IMG/VR virus record: IMGVR_UViG_3300020204_003390
Coordinates: 1 to 29,835 of that record
Direction: 5' to 3' (one strand)
Length of the DNA: 29,835 nucleotides
Source: a virus
A program made the position numbers and the translations under genes. The notes beneath the pieces were generated by a model, which saw only the letters and a list, made by a program, of their open reading frames with translations, ran no database searches and had not been told where the DNA came from. Positions 17,123 through 23,550 of the stretch are shown piece by piece. Numbering within the stretch: the stretch's first letter is position 1; each line of letters opens with the position of its first letter.

Positions 17123-17389
17123 TTAATCGTCTTTAGGAAGCAATTCAGGATTTTCAACTTCTATATCATACATTAAAGGATGCATTCCCTCCATGACAAG
17201 ATAGTTAGAATATCTGAATAAATCCTCATCATCAAAGTCATGGTGTTGAAGTGCTTCCAATTGTACTGAGGGGTGATCTTGTATAATCTGAGGTAATTCG
17301 TCAAACGTATATGGAACACCTTGAATGAAATACATTCTCACGACCTGTCCCATGTAGAAACAATATGATTGAGATAATGTGTATTTCAT
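17123..17389 (-). CDS. Small unrecognised protein (88 aa) between two tRNA genes
   Basis: An acidic 88-residue protein beginning MKYTLSQSYCFYMGQVVRMYF. It contains VPYTFDELPQIIQDHP, a DFDDEDLFRYS acidic stretch and a C-terminal PELLPKDD. It has no signal peptide and no recognised domain. The open frame continues upstream through tRNA-Leu, so I chose the ATG at 17387-17389, the first after the tRNA; a GGGAAA lies just upstream, a weak ribosome site. It sits between tRNA-Leu (36 bases upstream) and tRNA-Thr (1 base downstream) in a unit headed by a consensus sigma70 promoter. This suggests early expression, unlike its structural neighbours. The function is unknown. Confidence 0.7.
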   Translation of the reverse strand: MKYTLSQSYCFYMGQVVRMYFIQGVPYTFDELPQIIQDHPSVQLEALQHHDFDDEDLFRYSNYLVMEGMHPLMYDIEVENPELLPKDD

Positions 17390-17425
17390 AACATTTCCCG
17401 ATACCTTTTTATTTAGTAACGAGAA

Positions 17426-17509
17426 TAGGGCGAGGGGGACTTGAACCCCCACGGGATTGCTCCCAACAGATTTTAAGTCTGGTGTGTCTACCACTTCCAC
17501 CACCGCCCC
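17426..17509 (-). tRNA. tRNA-Leu (anticodon UAA)
   Basis: A class II tRNA on the minus strand. The acceptor is GGGGCGG with TCGCCCT (terminal G-U pairs) and the discriminator is A, as expected for Leu. The D stem is GTG/CAC with GAAGTGGTAGA loop. The anticodon arm is CCAGA/TCTGT with loop CTTAAAA (anticodon TAA, reading UUA), with one C-U mismatch at the first pair. The long variable arm is GGGA/TCCC, and the T stem is GGGGG/CCCCC with TTCAAGT loop. CCA is not encoded. The 5' end is only 13 nt downstream of a perfect -10 box. Confidence 0.93.
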
Positions 17510-17522
17510 GTGGTATGCAGTA

Positions 17523-17551
17523 ATTATACCATGTGCCCAGCACCGTGTCAA
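17523..17551 (-). promoter_or_regulatory. Perfect-consensus sigma70 promoter of the tRNA unit
   Basis: The minus strand carries TTGACA (17546-17551), a 17-nt spacer and TATAAT (17523-17528), the ideal sigma70 promoter. The TGA inside the -35 box is the stop codon of the upstream beta-helix spike gene. Initiation would fall about 6 nt before tRNA-Leu. The unit then reads tRNA-Leu, the 88-aa ORF, tRNA-Thr and the terminator. Host polymerase could transcribe it from the start of infection, independently of late transcription. Confidence 0.92.
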
Positions 17552-18768
17552 GGAGCTGGGGTCTCGGCAGGAGCGGTTGGCGAAGTAACCTCTGTTGGTA
17601 CGTTTGGTGCTACAGCACCACCAACAATCATTTGACCAATTTGACCAGCAACGTATGTAGATGGTCCAGAGGGTCCAATAGCTACATCGTTCACTTGAAC
17701 AAATGAAGGGGATCTCAACACTCCAACTAGATCGATAAAGTTTCCTGTCAAACTAATTTGGGAAGATGCACTAATACTAATAGCAGCACCAGATTTAATA
17801 GACAGAACTCCAGTGGAATTAATTCCAACATCAGTACCAAACATTTTCAGTTTGTTTAGAGATTGAATTTGAGTTTCTAATGTACTCTTTGTCGTAATCT
17901 TTCCTACTGCCGTAGCATTAATATCTTTAGTTGCCTTCATATCAATACCCAAACCAGCAGTTTCTATAATAGATCCTGCGGTAGCAGTAGTGGTATGCGA
18001 TCCCTTTGCAATTGTGGTTGTTACGGATCCAGCAGCCACAGTGGTGTTTATATCTCCAACTGTAACTACAACATTCTTGCCAGCAGCTTTGCTACTATCG
18101 ACACCTATAGTCTCCGAATAAGTAAACGGAACAGTAACCACAGGAATTGACACTGGAAGACCAGAAACAATCAGTTGCTTTTTACCAGATATAGTTTCAA
18201 CTACATCACCTACAGTATACTTACTATAGGAACCAAATGCAACATCTCCTTGACTTCCCTGAGGTTTATATTGAGAAAATTGAAACTCTCCTAAAGTATC
18301 AATATAGTAATTACCAGCAACATTAGTTGTTTTTGTGGTAGTGGTTTCATCAACTCTAGGAGCATTCATCACCAATTTTCCAGTGGATGTAATTGATGTT
18401 TGCATTCCACTATTCACAATCGCATTGGTAGTAGCATTAATTGTTACTGTGCCAGCGTTAAGATTTAGATACTCCCCACCATCTATAATTAACTTTTTAT
18501 AAGCTTTTATTCTGATCTCTGGAGCATTGACACATAGAACACCATCAATGGTTTCCACTGTCATATTGCCCGAAGCAACTAAATCAAAAAATCCTTCTTC
18601 AGCATTTTCACTGTGCTCTCGTGATGCACGAACAAAAATACCTCTGTCAGTAACTATAATACCAGAACCAAATTGTCTTAACCATCCCGTAGCATAAGAA
18701 CCTTCGATATAATCGGTTCCATACTTAGAAATTCGTTCTTGTTCAAAAGCTCTACTAAGTGGTTCCAT
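17548..18768 (-). CDS. Baseplate spike-like beta-helix protein (406 aa), gp5 C-terminal-like
   Basis: Residues 15-50 contain GSYATGWLRQFGSGIIVTDRGIF, followed by a beta-rich region of short V/T/I-rich strands separated by Gly and Asn. At 238-267 glycines recur every nine residues with Thr-rich strands between (GDINTTVAA, GSVTTTIAK, GSHTTTATA). This is like the triple-stranded beta-helix of T4 gp5 C-terminus and VgrG spikes. The end is Pro/Ala/Thr-rich and flexible (about 378-406). The role is probably the membrane-piercing spike or its shaft at the hub, but a needle-tip metal-binding PAAR motif is not visible. The gene starts 6 bases after the stop of the gp5-like OB-fold protein without a clear Shine-Dalgarno sequence, so translational coupling is likely. 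Its stop codon overlaps the -35 box of the tRNA promoter. Confidence 0.75.
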   Translation of the reverse strand: MEPLSRAFEQERISKYGTDYIEGSYATGWLRQFGSGIIVTDRGIFVRASREHSENAEEGFFDLVASGNMTVETIDGVLCVNAPEIRIKAYKKLIIDGGEYLNLNAGTVTINATTNAIVNSGMQTSITSTGKLVMNAPRVDETTTTKTTNVAGNYYIDTLGEFQFSQYKPQGSQGDVAFGSYSKYTVGDVVETISGKKQLIVSGLPVSIPVVTVPFTYSETIGVDSSKAAGKNVVVTVGDINTTVAAGSVTTTIAKGSHTTTATAGSIIETAGLGIDMKATKDINATAVGKITTKSTLETQIQSLNKLKMFGTDVGINSTGVLSIKSGAAISISASSQISLTGNFIDLVGVLRSPSFVQVNDVAIGPSGPSTYVAGQIGQMIVGGAVAPNVPTEVTSPTAPAETPAP

Positions 18769-18774
18769 AGTTTA

Positions 18775-21700
18775 TCAGGGGCAATCAACGTATTTAGCGG
18801 CTGGCGCAGTTCTTGCTTTTTCAGTAATTACAACACCTGTCTCTTCTCTAGGAACACAACTCAACTGACCTATTGCTCGTGCTCCAGAACCAGCATTCTC
18901 ATCAATGATTTGAATTGCTGGTATTGTATCGTAATCAAATGTGTCATCAATCACTTCGATGCCAGTTATATATCCATTCTCAACAATAGCAGATGCTACC
19001 TTTGAATTGCCATCAACGTAAACTTTTGGATTAGTATATTTTGCTCCAGGAGTTAAAACAATAATTTCAATTAATTTGCAATAATATAATTCATCTTTCT
19101 GAATATCTCCAGTATATGAAAGACCAGGATCTAATACTTGAACTTCAGTCAATTTTCCTCTGTTATCAATAACAGTTTTAACTGTTGCTCCAAATCCATC
19201 ACCTTCGATCAATGCAACTGGAGGACGTTCATATAGAAAATCTCCTGGGGTTACAGGAATATTAATAATTCTACCAAATCGATCAACAATTATTTGTGCT
19301 GATGGAGGAATTGGTTTTGGAAAACTAACCTGCGACGGAACAACTATCTGTGGAGTAGTAGATGGAGCATCAATTAAAACTGTTGTAGATACTCCAGTTG
19401 CTACTAAAGTAAAGACTAAAGTTTCGTCTGCTTCTAAATCATCACCATCATCGGCAATTGTAATTGGAACTACTCCCTGGTTGTTGTTAATTGTCACCAA
19501 ACCAGACAATGCACCGCCAACAATATCATTAGAGGTAATGTTAGCACCAGATATGCTATACGAAAATACCGTTCCGTCTGGAATATTTGTAGTGTAAATA
19601 TTAACATCAAAACTCTCGCCTTCTACAACTTTTTGCTTGCTTGGCACTAATGCATATGTTGGAGATGTGCTTATTGGTGTAACTGGTGCGGGCACACTAT
19701 TTCCTACGTCAGTAATAGGAACACTTCTTGACACAGTATTTCCATTGGGAAGATTAACTAAAGTAATTGTAATATATTCATTTTCAGATAGACTATCCGA
19801 GGCAATCACAAAAGGAATTGTTGCCGAATTGCTACTAATACTAACCGATCCATTGAAACTAGTAAGACCAACTACATCTGCTAGATTATCAATTCCGCTA
19901 ACCTGATAATCTATGATCGTTCCGTCTGGAACATTAGTAGTGATAACACTAAAAGTAACCGCATCACCCTCTTTTACTGAACTTTTATCTGCAAATAAAC
20001 TAAAGGAAGAAGCAGAAGCTGCTGCAGCCAAAGCAGGTGCAATGGGAACTACTGGGGCAACAACTGCAGCGCCCCCACCAGGAGCAACTGCTGGACTAAA
20101 CGCCTGAATGTAAATTACACCATCGCTATTATCTACTACTCCATATGCATCATTAGATGTAATTCTAACATAAAATTCTTCTTGAGTGCTAGTTCCATTA
20201 GCTAAAGTTTGAACCGAGATAGTTTTACTAACCTCTCCAACTGAAAATCCTAGTGTTCCATTTGTCGAAGTATAATCTCCCCCAATAGATGATGCAGTGC
20301 CATCACTAGTTGTATACTGTAGGGAAGAAATATTGTCCGCTACTCCAGGACCATAACGAGTTACAGTAAGAGTAGCAAGGTCTCCTTCAGTAACTGTTGT
20401 ACTGTTAATTGAATATCTAACTTCTTGTGAAGTAGTTGGAGATCCAATAATTGTCAGGGTTGTTCCTGTTGCTGGATCTGTAATCGGATTAGTATATGCC
20501 TCATCGCAAAATGCGGTTGGTGTTGCTTGCGGATTTGACGACAGAGAATTTATAATCGAATCCAAAGTATCGTATCCTGGAGGTTGTTTTTCCTTTTTAG
20601 ATTTAAATGGATCTAAACAAACAGCTTCATACTCATCACAAGCTTCTGCTCCTGGATCAGTACAAGATATACCTAAAAGTTTCAGTCCAGCACCAAAAGC
20701 TGCCTGCAAAGGATCAAGACCAGCATTCAATCCAGATAAAATCGATGAAGTAAATGATAATACTTGTGTTGTTATTTGCGAAGTTAATCCCGATAAAAAT
20801 CCAAGAATACTATTAACAATATTATTGATAGCACAAATTGCTGGGTTTAAAATTTGATCTAGTAAATCACGAACCAATGATTGCAAATAATCCGTAAGTT
20901 GCTCCTGCAATGACATCATTGAACACCCAACAGAATCTAAAAGTTGATCAAAAGTTTTGACTAAACTCTTCAATACACCAGTTTTTGGATTGAGAAGTAA
21001 ATCGACAAGATCTTTAATTCCAGCATCAATCTTTGCATACAAATAACCAAATACGGAACTGTATGCAAGATTTATAATGGAAGAGATTTTGTCAATGTAA
21101 CCAGTTGCAATGGCAGTAGCTTTGTAAATTTTATTCGTAATGGGACTTAGTAATCTATCTCCAGCTGGTTGTCCACTTGATACCGCATAAAATAATTGTT
21201 TTAACTGATATGTTAACGTTCTCCTTAGTTTATCTTCTGGTTTACAATCACTAGCCATCTCTTGACAGCGTGATAATCCAGCATCATTGCCGCCTAAACT
21301 CCATGGAGCTTTACAAACACCAGTCATGAATGGTGTTAGTCTTTCATCTCTACTTGTTTTATCTTGTTTATTGCCTGGCGTTCTTCCCTTTGGAGCTGGT
21401 TGTTCTTCAGCATACTGATGCTTATGTGGTAATGAATTTGGAGAAAGATACGTGTTAAATTCTAGTTCAGTTTGGTCTGGGTTTTGGTTGTTTCGTAAAT
21501 CTTCGGTCTGCGAAAGTGCAGTTCTATTCACAGACCCAATAACTAGGGGCTGCTGCATTTCATCATCATCTAGATAAAAACCAACTACCCAATCTCCCTC
21601 TTGCAAGGCACAAGTAGATGATCCACCACCAACACTTTGCTCTACGTTGGTTGGAGATAATACATGTGCATAAGGAAGATCTACAGTTTTAAGTTTAGTA

Positions 21701-21852
21701 GCAGCTGCTGGATGCCTTCCAACAATTCTAACCTTAACTCGGTTAGAAGTTTTACCATCTTTATCTGCTGGCTGCTCAACCTGACCAATCCACCACTTAA
21801 ATCCATCGTTTCCGATGCTATGTGTTTTACCAAAAAAACTAGTATCTAACAT
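18775..21852 (-). CDS. 5: gp5-like baseplate hub protein with OB fold, helical insert and Calx-beta-like repeats (1025 aa)
   Basis: Residues 15-110 form a gp5/VgrG-type OB-fold: WWIGQVEQ, then NRVKVRIVGRHP, LPYAHVLSPT and EGDWVVGFYLDDDEMQQPLVIGSV. In T4 this domain is followed by a lysozyme. Here I see no lysozyme catalytic pattern; residues 205-400 are instead long amphipathic helices. Three Calx-beta-like modules follow at about 475-585, 615-715 and 730-830, each with an EGD/EGE acidic start and a strand pattern ending in an E-rich turn. Then comes a beta-rich C-terminal part (850-1000) with GxG/VLDPGLSYTG motifs. The protein should join the gp27-like ring and guide the spike. ATG 21850-21852 is 5 bases after the CP12-like stop. 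The symbol refers to the T4 counterpart of the N-terminal domain only; overall architecture differs. Confidence 0.8.
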   Translation of the reverse strand: MLDTSFFGKTHSIGNDGFKWWIGQVEQPADKDGKTSNRVKVRIVGRHPAAATKLKTVDLPYAHVLSPTNVEQSVGGGSSTCALQEGDWVVGFYLDDDEMQQPLVIGSVNRTALSQTEDLRNNQNPDQTELEFNTYLSPNSLPHKHQYAEEQPAPKGRTPGNKQDKTSRDERLTPFMTGVCKAPWSLGGNDAGLSRCQEMASDCKPEDKLRRTLTYQLKQLFYAVSSGQPAGDRLLSPITNKIYKATAIATGYIDKISSIINLAYSSVFGYLYAKIDAGIKDLVDLLLNPKTGVLKSLVKTFDQLLDSVGCSMMSLQEQLTDYLQSLVRDLLDQILNPAICAINNIVNSILGFLSGLTSQITTQVLSFTSSILSGLNAGLDPLQAAFGAGLKLLGISCTDPGAEACDEYEAVCLDPFKSKKEKQPPGYDTLDSIINSLSSNPQATPTAFCDEAYTNPITDPATGTTLTIIGSPTTSQEVRYSINSTTVTEGDLATLTVTRYGPGVADNISSLQYTTSDGTASSIGGDYTSTNGTLGFSVGEVSKTISVQTLANGTSTQEEFYVRITSNDAYGVVDNSDGVIYIQAFSPAVAPGGGAAVVAPVVPIAPALAAAASASSFSLFADKSSVKEGDAVTFSVITTNVPDGTIIDYQVSGIDNLADVVGLTSFNGSVSISSNSATIPFVIASDSLSENEYITITLVNLPNGNTVSRSVPITDVGNSVPAPVTPISTSPTYALVPSKQKVVEGESFDVNIYTTNIPDGTVFSYSISGANITSNDIVGGALSGLVTINNNQGVVPITIADDGDDLEADETLVFTLVATGVSTTVLIDAPSTTPQIVVPSQVSFPKPIPPSAQIIVDRFGRIINIPVTPGDFLYERPPVALIEGDGFGATVKTVIDNRGKLTEVQVLDPGLSYTGDIQKDELYYCKLIEIIVLTPGAKYTNPKVYVDGNSKVASAIVENGYITGIEVIDDTFDYDTIPAIQIIDENAGSGARAIGQLSCVPREETGVVITEKARTAPAAKYVDCP

Positions 21853-21857
21853 GTTGT

Positions 21858-22067
21858 TCAGTCTTCGTAAATTTTACATTCAGCAGCGTCTGGATGATCA
21901 TCACAAAATAATTCTAGAGGTGTAGGATCATGTTCATCTTGTGGATGTCTGTCATGATACCTTTTTAATCTTTCTAGCTCGTCTTCAATATGACGACGAC
22001 GTTGAGAATTGATATTAGGATCGTCAAGTTCGTTACGATCTCTTTCGATGTGATCTTTAATAGACAT
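21858..22067 (-). CDS. cp12: CP12-like small protein (69 aa) in the baseplate operon
   Basis: The C-terminus PLELFCDDHPDAAECKIYED matches the CP12 signature, in which PLE..CD..P...EC..Y.D contains the C-terminal redox cysteine pair. Here Cys55 and Cys64 have the canonical spacing of eight residues. The upstream charged helix has IEDELERL near 27-34, resembling the EEL helix of CP12 but without Ala-Trp-Asp and without the N-terminal cysteine pair. Host CP12 inhibits GAPDH and PRK to close the Calvin cycle, and cyanophages are known to carry cp12 genes. ATG 22065-22067 has AGGAGA 10 bases upstream, overlapping the end of the gp27-like gene. Its position between two hub genes means late co-expression, which is odd for a metabolic gene. 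A structural or chaperone role cannot be excluded. Confidence 0.75.
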   Translation of the reverse strand: MSIKDHIERDRNELDDPNINSQRRRHIEDELERLKRYHDRHPQDEHDPTPLELFCDDHPDAAECKIYED

Positions 22068-22079
22068 TTAATTAGTCTC

Positions 22080-23549
22080 CTAAGTGTTTGGTACTGAATT
22101 ACCAGTCATACCATAAGAATCTCTCATAGCTTCAATGATACATGTGCTTTCAAATGGATTTCTACTAAAATTATAACACACAGATCCAACTAAATATGCT
22201 CCACTGTGAATTCTATCAATTGGGTCTGCTTGTTTTTGTTCGTCGTTATCGTATGTCATTTTTGGTATCATTATATTTATTTTACTACCAGCGCGAATTG
22301 TTAGATTTCCAGGCACAATTACACTGAGTTTTTGCGATTCTAATAGTTTTTTCCTAGTAAGAGTTTGCGACATGTACTCTTTCTGCCAATCCAGAAACTG
22401 CCCACCCCCAGAAGTAGTAGTTGATGATCCATCACTAGGTCTTGCTGGTTCATCGGTTCCAGTAAACCACGCCTCATCATTTACTACTTTTGACATAATA
22501 CGAGTAGGGTATTTTGCAAGTTCCCTATGTATTTCTGGAATTCCTGAAGCAGATCCAATATGACCCATTTTAGAATAAGTATCTGGCAATCTGTATATTT
22601 GTTCAGAATATTTTCCAGTATTAATATCAAAGAAGCATATAACACTAGACAAAGTTCCAAATCTCAGTTTGTGTGCTAAGTCTAAATCAGAAAGATATGA
22701 ATAGTTTAAAATTCTATACTGATCATCATTTGCAGTTTTAGAGTTGGCAAGAGAATATGAATAAGTAGCCACTGGATCTTCTCCCTTAAACCCAGATGCA
22801 GACCCAGAAGCAGATGCTCTTAAAGATAATAAGGTATCAATTGATTTGAATACAAATTTATCATATGTCTCAAAAAATAGATATCCAGCCGTCCCAGATC
22901 CTTGCAAAACTTTCTCGGGGTTTTGTCCTATATCAGTGCCAGAATCTGCTGTGGCAGATCCACCACTTGATGTTTTTGCTGCATTAGGAATTGCTCGGTT
23001 TGCGTACATTCCAATCAATTCATATGGTCGCTTCATCATTCCATTGATCTGCTGGTTATACTTACTAGTTTCAAAATCAATGGTTTTTGTAGTAACTTTA
23101 AGGTATTCTTTAAGAATTTTATCGACTGCAGCTTCTGCTTTTCCTTTTATAGCAATTCCTACTCTAACTCCTTCATTAATAAATGATTCTGCTGTGCATA
23201 AATGAATTGTGTATACTTGTGAATTATTGTTGACAACTCTATTTGTTATTTTGTAAACGTAAAATGTGTAAGAATATACTTTAACATCAGTAAATAATGT
23301 TTTTAATTTGAAGGTCACTTTTTCATATCCATGAATAGGCAACGAAGAAATCATATTCTTACCAGAATCTACTACGTCAATCTGTGCCGTCATGAATGGC
23401 ATATAGACACTTTCATATATTCTAATACCAGTATAAATTTCTTTTATGTCTAACGGAGCAGCATAAGAAGACCCACTAAGAGGATATAGTTTTAACTCCT
23501 CCAATTCGTAAGATTTTTGTGATCCATGTCCCGAAGTTTCGTTAGCCAT
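22080..23549 (-). CDS. 27: gp27-like baseplate hub protein (489 aa)
   Basis: The protein has no signal peptide and a tail-hub pattern. An N-terminal domain with LDIKEIYTGIRIYESVYMPF and AQIDVVDSGKN (33-65) is followed by paired beta strands VTFKLKTL and YTFYVYKITNR. Next comes the C-terminal motif of LTRKKLLESQKLSVIVPG, then RAGSKINIMIP and the SGAYLVGSVCYNFSRNPFEST ending. This resembles T4 gp27 and P2/VgrG hub rings, which connect the tail tube to the OB-fold of gp5. ATG 23547-23549 lies 1 base after the upstream stop with no clear Shine-Dalgarno sequence, suggesting coupling. It lies directly before the CP12-like and gp5-like genes. The symbol is given by structural analogy, and confidence in exact orthology is moderate. 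Confidence 0.7.
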   Translation of the reverse strand: MANETSGHGSQKSYELEELKLYPLSGSSYAAPLDIKEIYTGIRIYESVYMPFMTAQIDVVDSGKNMISSLPIHGYEKVTFKLKTLFTDVKVYSYTFYVYKITNRVVNNNSQVYTIHLCTAESFINEGVRVGIAIKGKAEAAVDKILKEYLKVTTKTIDFETSKYNQQINGMMKRPYELIGMYANRAIPNAAKTSSGGSATADSGTDIGQNPEKVLQGSGTAGYLFFETYDKFVFKSIDTLLSLRASASGSASGFKGEDPVATYSYSLANSKTANDDQYRILNYSYLSDLDLAHKLRFGTLSSVICFFDINTGKYSEQIYRLPDTYSKMGHIGSASGIPEIHRELAKYPTRIMSKVVNDEAWFTGTDEPARPSDGSSTTTSGGGQFLDWQKEYMSQTLTRKKLLESQKLSVIVPGNLTIRAGSKINIMIPKMTYDNDEQKQADPIDRIHSGAYLVGSVCYNFSRNPFESTCIIEAMRDSYGMTGNSVPNT

Positions 23550-23550
23550 T

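Noticed and set aside
17390-17551. N-terminal extension of the 88-aa ORF upstream to 17551
   Set aside because: The extension would translate through tRNA-Leu and the TATAAT promoter, so it cannot be the real start.
18766-18780. Programmed frameshift joining the gp5-like protein and the beta-helix protein
   Set aside because: There is no slippery heptamer at the junction; a TGA then TAA stop is followed by a separate ATG, so separate translation is simpler.
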